Shown: positions 7,780 to 16,581 of the stretch, piece by piece
Layout of the letters: each line of letters begins with the position of its first letter
How positions within the stretch are numbered: position 1 is the stretch's first letter
From: Sphingomonas sp. SCN 67-18
Lineage (GTDB): Bacteria; Pseudomonadota; Alphaproteobacteria; Sphingomonadales; Sphingomonadaceae
Assembly: GCF_001724715.1 (NCBI RefSeq)
Contig: NZ_MEFG01000020.1
Coordinates: 1-64,000 of the forward strand
DNA: 64,000 nt
Direction: 5' to 3'
Notes under the pieces: model-generated
What the model was told of the DNA's origin: nothing
Databases searched by the model: none
Seen by the model: only the letters and a program-made list of their open reading frames with translations
Program-made: the position numbers and the translations under genes

Positions 7780-8427
7780 CTACGCGGCAAGCCGCTTGCT
7801 GGCGGTGTGGTAGTGGCCGTTATCCAGCTCTATGCCGGTCCAGTCGCGCCCGAGGCGCTGGGCTGCCGCCAGAGTCGAACCGCTGCCGCTAAACGGGTCC
7901 AGCACGAGGTCGCCCGGCTGCGTGAAAGCCTCGATCAACGGGGTGAGCGCCTCGATCGGCTTTTGCGTGGGGTGCAGGCGGTTGCCCGAATACGGAAAAT
8001 CGAGCACATCGGGGATGGGACGCGCGGGGCGTGCCGGATTGCCCTTTGCGAGCAAATAAGCCTGTTCGTGCTGATAACGGAGAAAGCGGGACGACGACGC
8101 ATAACGCTTGCGGAACACAAGATGCCCGACGACGCGGAAACCCGCCGCTTTCCATGCGTCCATGAAAAGGTCGATCTTGTTCCAGCCATAGAAGGAAACC
8201 GCGAAACCGTCATCTTTCAGGACGCGGTGCATCTCGCGGAACGCCGGATACAGCCACCGGCCGTTATCGTCGTTCGCCACCTTGCGGCCCTGGCGGTCCT
8301 GATAGCGGGTCACATAGGGCGGATCGGTCAGAATGAAGTCCACCGTGCCGGTATCGAAAGCCTGCATCACGTCGATGCAATCCCCGTTGAAGATCACATT
8401 GCGGGGAGCCTGTGCATTGCTGGTCAT
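7780..8427 (-). CDS. Site-specific DNA methyltransferase (N6-adenine or N4-cytosine)
   Basis: 215 residues. Motif IV DFILTDPPYV is near residues 31-40 (catalytic DPPY) and precedes motif I LVLDPFSGSGSTLAAA near 185-200, the SAM-binding loop; this order places it in the beta class. HPTQKPIEAL before motif I is motif X. DPPY favours adenine-N6, but N4-cytosine cannot be excluded. No restriction gene is adjacent, so it is an orphan methylase, possibly for anti-restriction or regulation of the ICE. Confidence 0.9.
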   Translation of the reverse strand: MTSNAQAPRNVIFNGDCIDVMQAFDTGTVDFILTDPPYVTRYQDRQGRKVANDDNGRWLYPAFREMHRVLKDDGFAVSFYGWNKIDLFMDAWKAAGFRVVGHLVFRKRYASSSRFLRYQHEQAYLLAKGNPARPARPIPDVLDFPYSGNRLHPTQKPIEALTPLIEAFTQPGDLVLDPFSGSGSTLAAAQRLGRDWTGIELDNGHYHTASKRLAA

Positions 8428-8900
8428 GTTTCAAATCCTTTGGGTCTGAAGTTCAGCGAAGCGGAACGCCGCGCCTGAACTTCTGCCCGTCGGCGAGACT
8501 GGGGTAGCAAGGCGCCAGACAAGTCTTGGGCACCGTGGAATAAATGGAGGGGACCCGCTTGCGGGGAGCGGGCCGTTTATGCCGCGAAAGGCCCGAGAGT
8601 TTTCTTGTGCCGCGCGAGGGCTTGTCCTTAGCAACGATCGCGCCGCCCAGCGGCGCGCGCAAACGATGTCCGCATCGCGGCATTATCGGCGGGCTCAGCC
8701 CGCTATTCTACCGCGCGAGCGCGTCACGGCCGACCGGGACGCAGCTCTCATTCTCGGGGCGTTGCGGGGTGTCCCCGCAGAAGGGGTAGCGGGGGACCGC
8801 AAGGGCGCCCGGTCAGGGGAAGGCTTTCCCCTCCGTCCTTCTCGGCTCTTGGTCCTGAAGCAAACGAGGTTGAGCGAAATCCTTTGCGAAAAACAGGAAA
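8428..8900. other. Stretch without a supported gene
   Basis: About 470 bases between the DNA methyltransferase start and a terminator. Open frames here have no recognisable motif, no good ribosome site and the Arg/Pro-rich content typical of GC-rich shadow frames. The segment may hold the promoter of the methyltransferase. Several short GC-rich inverted repeats are visible but none is clearly a known structured RNA. Confidence 0.5.
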
Positions 8901-8924
8901 CGTCCCGCCATCGCTGGCGGAACG
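8901..8924 (-). terminator. Rho-independent terminator after the 67-aa gene
   Basis: A 10-base stem with one mismatch (CGTCCCGCCA and TGGCGGAACG) and a TCGC loop, followed on the minus strand by TTTCCTGTTTTTC. It closes the small gene at 8963-9166. A closely similar hairpin lies at 9318-9345. Confidence 0.65.
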
Positions 8925-8962
8925 CTCTCACGGTCAGTCGACTTTCATCTCGACCTTGCCGA

Positions 8963-9166
8963 TTATTCCTCAATCTCGATTCTGAGGACTCTGTCCCATG
9001 GAAGGCCAAGCGCCACATGCTCTTGCTTGACCGCAAGGACAATTCCCAGCCGGTCGACGGCGACAAGGACGGCCTCCTCATATGTTTCGTCCAGCGTTGT
9101 GACGTTGACGGCGGCGATACCAGATTCGGCCAGCACCAGGCGGAGATATTCGAGCATCATGTTCAT
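8963..9166 (-). CDS. Small hypothetical ICE protein (67 aa)
   Basis: Starts at the ATG at 9166 with the ribosome site AGGAAAGG just upstream. The sequence MNMMLEYLRLVLAESGIA, then LDETYEEAVLVAVDRLGIVL and LGLPWDRVLRIEIEE, predicts a compact alpha/beta protein. No family is recognised. The leader and the 3' flank are near-copies of those around the DUF736 gene at 9353-9652, and directly after its stop the DNA still encodes KVEMKVD followed by a stop, resembling the DUF736 end FELKVD. It seems to have been placed into a duplicated DUF736 cassette. Confidence 0.6.
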   Translation of the reverse strand: MNMMLEYLRLVLAESGIAAVNVTTLDETYEEAVLVAVDRLGIVLAVKQEHVALGLPWDRVLRIEIEE

Positions 9167-9317
9167 CCTTTCCTGCCTCGGGGCCGCGCCCATCGCAGCC
9201 TCATGGCGGTTCGGGGATCGGGGACGTTCGGCGGCGCACCGCTGCTCGGGGTTCCCGTCGCGCGATGGGGTGGCCGATGCGGTTTCGCCCGTCGCAGATC
9301 CTTTGTCGGAAATTGAA

Positions 9318-9345
9318 AGCGCCCCGCCATTGCTGGCAGGGCGCT
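9318..9345 (-). terminator. Rho-independent terminator after the DUF736 gene
   Basis: A 12-base stem with one mismatch (AGCGCCCCGCCA and TGGCAGGGCGCT), TTGC loop, followed on the minus strand by TTCAATTTCC. It ends the DUF736 transcript and is a diverged copy of the hairpin at 8901-8924. Confidence 0.65.
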
Positions 9346-9352
9346 CTTGCGG

Positions 9353-9652
9353 TCAGTCGACCTTCAGTTCGAACTTGTCGGTTGTCTCGGTCGAGACAAG
9401 CCGAAGATGAACATCTGGCGCCAGGACCGGATTGAGTTTGAGTGAAGCGTAAGGCTTTCCGTCCTTGGCGGACTTGAGCCAGCCGACGCCGAATTCGATA
9501 CTCTCGTTATCGGCGGCAACGATGCGATAGTCGGGCGACTTGTCGCTTGCCTTCTCGTCGATCCGAAGGATTTCCACCTTCTCGCTGGCGCCGAAGAACC
9601 GGATTTCGCCGTGGAAGCCGCGATCGGTTGCCTTGAAGTTTCCGCAGATCAT
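9353..9652 (-). CDS. DUF736 family protein
   Basis: 99 residues. It starts MICGNFKATDRGFHGEIRFFG and shows the DUF736 pattern: EKVEILRIDEKASDKSPDYRIV, then EFGVGWLKSAKDGKPYASLKL and a C-terminal DKFELKVD. The family is restricted to ICEs and plasmids; its molecular role is not established. ATG at 9652 has AAGGAATGACGAC before it. It is the last element gene before the tRNA-Gly attachment region. A second member of the family begins at 210. Confidence 0.85.
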   Translation of the reverse strand: MICGNFKATDRGFHGEIRFFGASEKVEILRIDEKASDKSPDYRIVAADNESIEFGVGWLKSAKDGKPYASLKLNPVLAPDVHLRLVSTETTDKFELKVD

Positions 9653-10123
9653 GTCGTCATTCCTTTCTTGCCTCGGGACCGCGCCCCTCGCGGCCTCGAT
9701 GGCTGTCGCCCGGACGAAGGACGACCGGCCCGCACCCGAAGGGCGGAACGAAGTGGCAGGCGGCGACGAGCGGCTTTTTTGTTTCGCGATGCAAAGCCGG
9801 CTCGTCCGGCGGCGGAAAAAAGTTGCTCGACGCTGTTGCGGGAAGGCGGGCGGGCTTCGACCAGACAAGCCATTGGAGAGGCCGTGAGGGGTGCGATCCC
9901 GTGCAAGAATGATGAGAGTGGCAGAAGAGCCTGTGGCAGCTTTGCCGCCGCTGGGTGGGGCTTTGCTATTGAGGCTCCGCTGTCTGAGGTCGAGCATGAC
10001 AGGTCGCGGCTAGAGGAGCCCCGGCAAGCCTAAGTCAGCTGAAGGGCATCGGCCGCGTGCAACGAAAATGTTGGTTGGACGTGCGCTGGTCATCAACCGA
10101 TCGAGCGTTCACGACGGCAACTC
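9653..10123. other. Gene-free end region of the element
   Basis: Between the DUF736 start and the tRNA-Gly attachment region I see no supported gene on either strand. The part next to the gene (9653-9700) repeats the leader of the 67-aa gene. The rest probably holds promoters or integrase/excisionase arm sites. There is no integrase gene here, unlike many tRNA-targeted elements. Confidence 0.5.
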
Positions 10124-10145
10124 GGTGGACACCAGGTGGACACCA
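10124..10145. repeat. Tandem 11-bp direct repeat near the attachment site
   Basis: GGTGGACACCA occurs twice without a gap, 66 bases from the tRNA-Gly 3' end. Short direct repeats at this distance resemble arm-type sites of tyrosine integrases. The repeat could also be a chance feature. Confidence 0.4.
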
Positions 10146-10210
10146 ATGCATTTCGAGTCCAGCCCGCCTTTGGCGGCCGCCATCTAACCTACTGATTTTC
10201 TTGAAGTTTT

Positions 10211-10285
10211 TGGAGCGGGCGAAGGGATTCGAACCCTCGACCCCAACCTTGGCAAGGTTGTGCTCTACCCCTGAGCTACGCCCGC
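10211..10285 (-). tRNA. tRNA-Gly (GCC)
   Basis: Read on the minus strand it begins GCGGGCGTAGCTCAGGGG and ends CGCCCGC, then T and CCA. The seven-base acceptor stem GCGGGCG/CGCCCGC is perfect, the anticodon loop carries GCC and the T arm holds GGTTCGAATCC. The CCA is encoded (10211-10213). The 3' end faces the element, so it is the likely integration target, and the tRNA remains intact. Confidence 0.95.
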
Positions 10286-10442
10286 TCTGGCGCTGGCCCG
10301 GATCAATGTCTCGGGCAGGTGAGGGGCGGCAGCTAGCATCGTTCGGGCAGGGGGGCAAGCCCTGCGCACTCCTTTTCCGCCGGGGCTTGGCAGCACGGCT
10401 GCTCACCCCACATAAGGGCGTCATCGGACAAGGAGCAGACGA

Positions 10443-11354
10443 TTGGCCAGCCTCGGATTGAGCAGCGCGGAACGCGAAGCGCTGGAGACCTTCAAGCGCG
10501 ATGTGATCGAGCCTTCGATGACATCGCTGGTGATCGTGGATTTCTGGGCGGAATGGTGCGGCCCGTGCAAGGCGCTTGGCCCGGTGCTGGAAAAGGTCGC
10601 CGCCGACTATGCCGATCGCGGCGTCATCCTGTACAAGATCGACGTGGACAAGGAGAAGGTGATCGCCGCGCAGTTCCGCGTGCAATCCATCCCCACCGTC
10701 TATGCCGTGTTCCAGGGCCAGATCGTTGCAGACCTCACCCCCGCGCGCACCGAGTCGCAGGTATCGCAGATGCTTGACCAGCTGTTGAAGCAGTTGCCGG
10801 TGTCCGGCGCGGCGCAGCAGCTGGAGGCGGATATCGCGCCGCTGCTGGCGATGGGCGAGGAGGTGCTGGCCACGGGCGATTCGGAACGGGCGTTCGGCAT
10901 ATTCTCGCAGATCGTGGAGATCGCGCCGGAAGATCCGGCCGCGGTGTCGGGCCTTGCCCGCGCCCTCACCGGCCTTGGCCGGACCGAGGAGGCGACGGCG
11001 CTGCTCGACGCCCTGCCCGAGGATGCGGCGAAGAATGCGGCGGTGGCGCGGGCGCGCAGCGCGATCACGCTGGCGGGGGAAGCCCGGCCGGTGGACGATC
11101 TTGCCGGGCTGGCCGCGCGCGTCGCCGCGTCGCCGGATGATCTGGATGCGCGTTTCGAGCTGGCCGGCGGCCTGATGGCGGCGGGCGACCGCGACGGCGC
11201 GGCGGACGCGCTGCTCGACATCATCGCCCGCGACCGCGACTGGAACGAGGGCGCCGCGCGCAGCCGCCTGCTCACGCTGATGGAGGTCGTCGGGCTGGAA
11301 GACCCGTGGGTGTCGGCCACGCGCCGCCGGCTGTCCGCCATCCTGTTCACCTGA
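10443..11354 (+). CDS. Thioredoxin-domain co-chaperone with TPR tail (YbbN/CnoX-like)
   Basis: 303 residues. Residues 10-115 form a thioredoxin fold with intact WCGPC at 38-42 and the cis-Pro segment SIPTVYAV. Residues 120-300 are TPR-like helices (VLATGDSERAFGIFSQIVEIAPEDP and others). E. coli YbbN has the same architecture and aids protein folding; here both cysteines are present, so redox activity is possible. Start is TTG at 10443 with AAGGAG 8 bases before it; no ATG fits as well. Its stop overlaps the next start by one base (TGATG), so it forms an operon with the LON-domain and Trm112-like genes. Confidence 0.9.
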   Translation: MASLGLSSAEREALETFKRDVIEPSMTSLVIVDFWAEWCGPCKALGPVLEKVAADYADRGVILYKIDVDKEKVIAAQFRVQSIPTVYAVFQGQIVADLTPARTESQVSQMLDQLLKQLPVSGAAQQLEADIAPLLAMGEEVLATGDSERAFGIFSQIVEIAPEDPAAVSGLARALTGLGRTEEATALLDALPEDAAKNAAVARARSAITLAGEARPVDDLAGLAARVAASPDDLDARFELAGGLMAAGDRDGAADALLDIIARDRDWNEGAARSRLLTLMEVVGLEDPWVSATRRRLSAILFT

Positions 11355-11977
11355 TGGCGGCGGCGCACACCCGGCTATCCATCTTCCCGCTGGGCGGAGC
11401 GCTGCTCTTTCCCCGGATGCAGTTGCCGCTGCATATCTTCGAGCCGCGCTACCGCGCGCTGGTGAGCGACGCGATGGCGCGCGACCGGCGGATCGGCATG
11501 ATCCAGCCGCGCGGCCCGGGCGAAGCCGCGCCGCTGTTCGATATCGGCTGCGTCGGGCGGATCGCCCATGTCGAGGCGCTGGACGACGGGCGCTACAATA
11601 TCGTGCTGGAAGGCGTCGCGCGGTTCCGCCTGCTGCGCGAGATCGACGTCACGACCCCGTTTCGCCAGATCGAGGCTGAACTGCAGCCGGATGGCGAGGC
11701 CGCGCCGCTCGCGCTCGCCCGCCGCGCCTCGCTGGAAACCGAATCGCGCCGCTTCGCGCAGGCGCAGGGCTATGCGGTGGATTGGGAATCGGTGGCGCGG
11801 CTGGACGACGAGGCGCTGGTCAACGGCATCGCGCAGATCGCCCCGTTCGACAATGCGGCCAAGCAGGCGCTGCTGGAAGCAGACGGGCTGGACGACCGCG
11901 CCGAGCTGATCATCCAGCTGATGCAGTTTTTCGGCCGGCGTCAGGGCGACGGCGACGATCCGGTGACGCTGCAATGA
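11354..11977 (+). CDS. LON peptidase substrate-binding domain protein
   Basis: 207 residues. It begins [30 protein letters not shown], the hallmark of the N-terminal domain of Lon, and carries [29 protein letters not shown]. There is no ATPase or protease domain, as in other stand-alone members, whose role is unclear. ATG at 11354 overlaps the thioredoxin-TPR stop by one base and its own stop overlaps the Trm112-like start by 4 bases. Confidence 0.92.
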   Translation: MAAAHTRLSIFPLGGALLFPRMQLPLHIFEPRYRALVSDAMARDRRIGMIQPRGPGEAAPLFDIGCVGRIAHVEALDDGRYNIVLEGVARFRLLREIDVTTPFRQIEAELQPDGEAAPLALARRASLETESRRFAQAQGYAVDWESVARLDDEALVNGIAQIAPFDNAAKQALLEADGLDDRAELIIQLMQFFGRRQGDGDDPVTLQ

Positions 11978-12165
11978 GCCTGCCGCCCGATCCCGCGCTG
12001 CTGGCGCTGCTGGTCTGCCCGGTCACGCGCGCGCCGCTGCGCTATGTTGCCGCGGCGAACGAGCTGATCTCAGACGCCGCCGGGCTGGCCTATCCGGTGC
12101 GCGGTGGCATCCCCGTCCTGCTGGTCGAGGAAGCGCGGCCGCTGGCGCGGAATCGCCAGGACTGA
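11974..12165 (+). CDS. Trm112/UPF0434 family small protein
   Basis: 63 residues: [16 protein letters not shown], then [21 protein letters not shown]. This is the Trm112-like (YcaR) zinc-ribbon-related fold, here with only one Cys in the first knuckle. In eukaryotes Trm112 activates methyltransferases; the bacterial role is not settled. It ends the operon that began with the thioredoxin-TPR gene (ATGA overlap). Confidence 0.9.
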   Translation: MSLPPDPALLALLVCPVTRAPLRYVAAANELISDAAGLAYPVRGGIPVLLVEEARPLARNRQD

Positions 12166-12180
12166 CCGGCGATCCGGCCT

Positions 12181-13389
12181 TTAGACCCGCAGACCCTGCA
12201 GCAATTGCGGCAGATCGCCGCTTTCGCCCCGCGCCTCGGCCATGAAGCGGTGCTTGAGCGGCGCGATGCGCTGGACCGCGCCCAGCCCGAAGCGGCGCAC
12301 CGCCGCCGCCGTCCTGCCCGGCAGGCCGAACAGGCGGGTCAGCCCGTCGGTGGACGCCGCCACCATCAGCGTGTCGAGCGCGCGCCAGCGTTCATAGCGG
12401 GCCAGCAATTGCGGGTTGCCGGTGTCCAGGCCGATCCGCACGCCCTCCACCAGCACCTCGGTGAGCGCGGCGACGTCGCGGAAGCCGAGGTTCAGGCCCT
12501 GTCCGGCAATGGGATGGATGCCATGGGCGGCATCGCCGACCAGCGCCAGCCGGTCGCCGGTGATCTTCGCGGCATGGTGGAAACCCAGCGGATAGCTGGA
12601 GCGCGGGGCAAGCAGCCTCAGCCCGCCCAGCATGTCGCCCATCCGCTTCTCCGCCTCGGCCAGGAAAGCGCGTTCGGACAGGGCGAGCATGGCGGGCGCG
12701 TCCGCCGCCTTCACCGTCCAGACGATGGCGGATCGGGTGCCGGGCAGCATCGGCAGGATGGCGAACGGGCCGGCGGGGTAGAAAATCTCATAGGCGACAT
12801 TGCCGTGCGGGCGTTCATGCTCGATCGCCGCGATGATCGCGACATGATCGTAACGCCAGCGCGCCACCGTGATGCCGGCGGCGGCGCGGGTGGGCGAATT
12901 GCGCCCCTCCGCCCCCACCAGCAGCGGCGCGCGCCGTTCCCGCCCGTCGTCCAGCAGGATGCGGACGCCGCTTTCGTCGCGCACCGTCTCCACCGCGCGC
13001 GCCGGCATCAGCAGCTCGATATCCGGGCAATCGCGTGCGGCGGCGTGCAGCGCGGCGCGCAGCTGGCGGTTCTCGAACATGTAGCCGAGCGGCCCTTCCG
13101 CGTCGGTCGGCTCGAAATCCAGCCCGCCGGGGGCCAGCCCGTCGCTGACCCGGATCGTCTGGATGGGGCAGCCGAGCCCGTCCAGCCGCGCGCCGACGCC
13201 GATCGCGTCCAGCATCCGCCAGCTTGCGCTGGCCACCGCCGATGCGCGGCCGTCGAAACCGGGGGCCAGCACGGCGGCGGGATCGGCCGGGTCGACCACC
13301 ACGCTTTTCAGCCCGTGGGTGGCGAGGGCGAGGGCCAGCGTCAGGCCCACCAGCCCGCCGCCGAGGATGATCGCGTCATTCTGCTCCAT
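12181..13389 (-). CDS. FAD-dependent ubiquinone biosynthesis hydroxylase (UbiH/UbiF/VisC family)
   Basis: 402 residues. N-terminal Rossmann motif AIILGGGLVGLTLALALA (residues 6-23) binds FAD; the second FAD motif GDRLALVGDAAHGIHPIAGQGLNLGFRD is the family signature. The family adds hydroxyl groups to the benzoquinone ring of ubiquinone precursors. Which position is modified cannot be read from sequence; alphaproteobacteria often use one broad enzyme (UbiL/UbiM types). It is convergent with the Trm112-like gene, 15 bases apart. Confidence 0.9.
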   Translation of the reverse strand: MEQNDAIILGGGLVGLTLALALATHGLKSVVVDPADPAAVLAPGFDGRASAVASASWRMLDAIGVGARLDGLGCPIQTIRVSDGLAPGGLDFEPTDAEGPLGYMFENRQLRAALHAAARDCPDIELLMPARAVETVRDESGVRILLDDGRERRAPLLVGAEGRNSPTRAAAGITVARWRYDHVAIIAAIEHERPHGNVAYEIFYPAGPFAILPMLPGTRSAIVWTVKAADAPAMLALSERAFLAEAEKRMGDMLGGLRLLAPRSSYPLGFHHAAKITGDRLALVGDAAHGIHPIAGQGLNLGFRDVAALTEVLVEGVRIGLDTGNPQLLARYERWRALDTLMVAASTDGLTRLFGLPGRTAAAVRRFGLGAVQRIAPLKHRFMAEARGESGDLPQLLQGLRV

Positions 13390-13556
13390 GCCCGCCGTCC
13401 TATCGCAATCGCGGCCGGGAACCTAGAGGGCGCGCCCGGCCGATGCCGCCAGACTCTTGACGCGGACTCCGCGACCCGCGATTGTGGCGCGGTGGAACAT
13501 TTCGCGCACAAATGCGCCGTGTTCCGGGGAAACGACCCGCGATGGGGAGCCGCGTG

Positions 13557-15851
13557 ATGGCATCACAAACGCCCGCATGGCGGGATTCGGTCAAGCGGGG
13601 CGCGCTGCGCAGCGGCGCGCTGGCGGGCGCGGTGACGCTGTTGATCGGCACCGTGCTGCTGGCCCTCGCCCTGCTCAGCTACCGGCCCAGCGATCCGTCG
13701 ATGAACACCGCCGCCGCCGGCCCCGCCCGCAATCTGGTGGGCGCGCCCGGCGCATGGAGCGCGGATTTCCTGCTCTGGGTGTTCGGCCCGGCCATCGGCC
13801 TGCTCATCCCCCTGCTGCTGTTCATGAGCCTGCGGCTTTGGCATGACCGGCCGGCCGGGCGCTGGCGGCGGACCATTCCGCAGGCGCTGGGTGGAATCGC
13901 GCTGATCGGCATCGCGCTGGCGCTGGCCATAGGCGGCGCGGTCAGCGGCCTGCCGGGCGGCCTTGGCGGGGCGATCGGCATCGTCGGCGCTGGCATTGCC
14001 GATTGGGCGCTGGCGCCGATCCCCGATCCGCGGATTCATTTCTGGTCGCGCATCGCGCTGCTCGCCGTCGTCGCCATCGCCGGGCTGGTGGTGTGGGCGA
14101 AAAGCCTGGAACTGGACGAGATCGAGCGCGGCTGGTTCGTCCGCCGCCGGGCGGACGATGCGGACGATCTGTTCGCCGATGCCGAACCGCCGGCCGCGGT
14201 GGAGGTGCGCGCGCCCGTGCCGCGCCCCGCCGCCCCCGCCGAGCCGAAGCAGCGCCCGGTGATCGCGGACCGGGCCGCCGCCCCGGCCAACGCATCGCGC
14301 CAGAAGCGGGAACGGCAGGCATCGCTCGACCTGCGCGACAATTATACCCTGCCCAAGCTCGACCTGCTGGTCCCGGCGCCGCCGTCCAGCGGCGTGACGA
14401 TCGACAAGGCGGGGCTGGAGCGCAACGCCCGGCTGCTGGAATCGGTGCTGGACGATTTCCACGTCAAGGGATCGATCGTCGAGGTCCGCCCCGGCCCGGT
14501 CGTCACCATGTACGAGCTGGAACCCGCCGCCGGCATCAAGGCCAGCCGCGTCATCCAGCTGGCCGACGATATCGCCCGCAACATGTCCGCGCTGTCGGCC
14601 CGCGTCGCCACCATTCCGGGGCGGACGGTGATCGGCATCGAGCTGCCCAATGCGCGGCGCGAGGCGGTGGTGCTGCACGAGCTGATCGAATCGCAGGCGT
14701 TCGAGGACCAGAACGCCCACCTGCCGCTGATCCTGGGCAAGAACATCGCCGGCGATCCGGTGATCGCCGATCTGGCGCCGATGCCGCACCTGCTGGTGGC
14801 GGGCACCACCGGCTCCGGCAAGTCGGTGGGGCTGAACTGCATGATCCTCTCGCTGCTCTACCGGCTGACGCCCGAGCAGTGCCGGATGATCATGATCGAC
14901 CCCAAGATGCTGGAACTGTCCAGCTACGAAGATATTCCCCACCTGCTCGCCCCGGTCGTCACCGATCCGCCCAAGGCGGTGCGCGCGCTCAAATGGGCGG
15001 TCGAGCAGATGGAGGAACGCTATCGCATGATGGCGTCCATCGGCGTGCGCGGCCTTGCCAGCTTCAACGACAAGGTGCGCGCGGCCAAGGCCAAGGGCCA
15101 GCCGCTCGGCCGCCGCGTGCAGACCGGCTATGACGCGGAGACCGGCCAGCCGGTCTATGAGGAAGAGCAGCTGAGCTACGAGCCGCTGCCCCAGATCGTC
15201 ATCATCGTCGACGAGCTGGCGGACCTGATGATGACCGCCGGCAAGGAAGTGGAATTCCTCATCCAGCGGCTGGCGCAGAAGGCGCGGGCGGCGGGCATCC
15301 ACCTCATCATGGCGACGCAGCGCCCCTCGGTCGACGTCATCACCGGCGTCATCAAGGCCAACCTGCCCACCCGGATCAGCTTCCAGGTCACCTCCAAGAT
15401 CGATTCGCGCACCATATTGGGCGAACAGGGGGCCGAGCAGCTGCTGGGCAAGGGCGACATGCTCTACATGCCCGGCGGCAAGCAGATCGCTCGCGTCCAC
15501 GGCCCCTTCGTGTCGGATGAGGAGGTCCGCGCCGTGGCGGACCATTGGCGCGCGCAGGGCAAGCCCGATTATGTCATGGCCGTCACCGAGGAACCGGCGG
15601 ACGGCGGCTATACGCTGGAAGGCGCGCCGACCGGTGACGACAGCCCGGAGGACCAGCTCTACCGCCGCGCCCTGCAGATCGTGGCGGAAAGCCAGAAGGC
15701 GTCGACCAGCTATGTCCAGCGCCAGCTGCGCGTCGGCTATAACAGCGCGGCGCGGCTGATCGAGCGGATGGAGCAGGAAGGCATGGTCGGCCGGCCGGAC
15801 CATGTCGGCCGCCGCGAGGTGCTGATCGATACCGACGGCCACGCCATCTGA
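13557..15851 (+). CDS. ftsK: DNA translocase FtsK
   Basis: 764 residues. Four membrane segments lie in the first 200 residues, then a short Pro/Ala-rich linker, then the motor: Walker A GTTGSGKSVGLN near 416-427, Walker B IVIIVDELADLMM near 545-557, and a C-terminal winged-helix gamma domain (SYVQRQLRVGYNSAARLIERMEQEGMVG) that reads KOPS sites. The protein sits at the division septum, pumps DNA and activates XerCD at dif. ATG at 13557 is preceded by GGGGAG; longer upstream reading is possible but lacks this support. Confidence 0.95.
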   Translation: MASQTPAWRDSVKRGALRSGALAGAVTLLIGTVLLALALLSYRPSDPSMNTAAAGPARNLVGAPGAWSADFLLWVFGPAIGLLIPLLLFMSLRLWHDRPAGRWRRTIPQALGGIALIGIALALAIGGAVSGLPGGLGGAIGIVGAGIADWALAPIPDPRIHFWSRIALLAVVAIAGLVVWAKSLELDEIERGWFVRRRADDADDLFADAEPPAAVEVRAPVPRPAAPAEPKQRPVIADRAAAPANASRQKRERQASLDLRDNYTLPKLDLLVPAPPSSGVTIDKAGLERNARLLESVLDDFHVKGSIVEVRPGPVVTMYELEPAAGIKASRVIQLADDIARNMSALSARVATIPGRTVIGIELPNARREAVVLHELIESQAFEDQNAHLPLILGKNIAGDPVIADLAPMPHLLVAGTTGSGKSVGLNCMILSLLYRLTPEQCRMIMIDPKMLELSSYEDIPHLLAPVVTDPPKAVRALKWAVEQMEERYRMMASIGVRGLASFNDKVRAAKAKGQPLGRRVQTGYDAETGQPVYEEEQLSYEPLPQIVIIVDELADLMMTAGKEVEFLIQRLAQKARAAGIHLIMATQRPSVDVITGVIKANLPTRISFQVTSKIDSRTILGEQGAEQLLGKGDMLYMPGGKQIARVHGPFVSDEEVRAVADHWRAQGKPDYVMAVTEEPADGGYTLEGAPTGDDSPEDQLYRRALQIVAESQKASTSYVQRQLRVGYNSAARLIERMEQEGMVGRPDHVGRREVLIDTDGHAI

Positions 15852-15943
15852 GGGCATGGCGGCTGAACGGGCGGGAACGGCAGGGTTCACGCATCATTCA
15901 AGCGCAATGCGCCAGCAGGCGGGCGAACAAGCGGAGTGAAGGA

Positions 15944-16570
15944 ATGTTTCGTCTCATTGCCCTGGCCCTTGCGGCCGCGCCGGTTGCCGCCCTTTCGCTC
16001 GCGGCGGCCCCGGCGGCGGCGCAATCGTCCGATCTCGCCCGGGTTTCGGACCATCTGCGCGCGGTGGAGACGATGACCGCCACGTTCACCCAGACCGACC
16101 GGGCCGGCAAGGTGCTGACCGGCGAGCTGAGCCTGAAACGGCCGGGCAAGGTGCGCTTCCAATATGAAAAGGGCGTGCCGCTGCTGATCGTCGGCGACGG
16201 CAAGGCGCTGACCATGATCGACTATCAGGTGAAGCAGGTCTCCCGCTGGCCGATCGGCAATTCGCCGCTGGGCGTGCTGCTCGACCCGTCAAAGGACCTG
16301 TCGCGCATCGCCCGGGTGGTGCCGACCGACGACGACCGCATCCTGAGCATCGAGGCGCGCGACCCCAAGCATCCGGAATATGGCCGGATCACGCTCATCT
16401 TCGCGCGCGTGGCCAGCGCCCCGGCGGGGCTGATGCTGCAAGGCTGGGTGGCGCTGGACGCGCAGAACAACCGCACCACCATCCGGCTCGGCAATCAGCG
16501 GTTCAACGTGCCGGTGTCCGATGGAACGTTCCGCTGGAACGATCCACGGCCGCGGGCGGGCGCACGTTAA
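15944..16570 (+). CDS. lolA: Outer-membrane lipoprotein carrier LolA
   Basis: 208 residues with an Ala-rich signal peptide of about 26 residues ending AAAQ. The body SDHLRAVETMTATFTQTDRAGKVLTGELSLKRPGKVRFQYE is the LolA pattern; later RITLIF and LQGWVALDAQ fit the half-barrel. It ferries lipoproteins from LolCDE to the outer membrane. The ftsK-lolA order is conserved in alphaproteobacteria. A probable 6S RNA and exonuclease III follow. Confidence 0.92.
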   Translation: MFRLIALALAAAPVAALSLAAAPAAAQSSDLARVSDHLRAVETMTATFTQTDRAGKVLTGELSLKRPGKVRFQYEKGVPLLIVGDGKALTMIDYQVKQVSRWPIGNSPLGVLLDPSKDLSRIARVVPTDDDRILSIEARDPKHPEYGRITLIFARVASAPAGLMLQGWVALDAQNNRTTIRLGNQRFNVPVSDGTFRWNDPRPRAGAR

Positions 16571-16581
16571 CGGTCTCGTTC

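Larger units (their letters stand above)
1..10213. mobile_element. Right end of an integrative conjugative-type element at tRNA-Gly
   Basis: All protein genes from the left edge to about 9652 are on the minus strand and are typical of alphaproteobacterial ICEs and related plasmids: DUF736, TraF-type S26 peptidase, DUF2840, RepA, AlpA, DUF2285 and DNA methyltransferases. From 10443 onward the genes are ordinary chromosomal ones. The boundary falls at the 3' end of a tRNA-Gly gene, the usual integration target of tyrosine integrases. The left end lies outside the window, and no integrase, relaxase or mating-pair gene is visible here, so mobility cannot be judged. The exact attachment core cannot be set because the other att site is not seen. 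Confidence 0.75.

Noticed and set aside
8579-9316. 245-codon plus-strand frame in the ICE end
   Set aside because: It covers terminators and two minus-strand genes; no ribosome site or motif.
10057-10461. 134-codon plus-strand frame across the tRNA-Gly gene
   Set aside because: It reads through a tRNA and has no motif; the apparent LERAKGFEPSTPT text is the familiar translation of tRNA antisense.
13563-15890. Long open frame of 775 codons antisense to ftsK
   Set aside because: Composition is Arg/Asp/Gln/Ala-rich with no motif; it is the mirror frame of a GC-rich gene.
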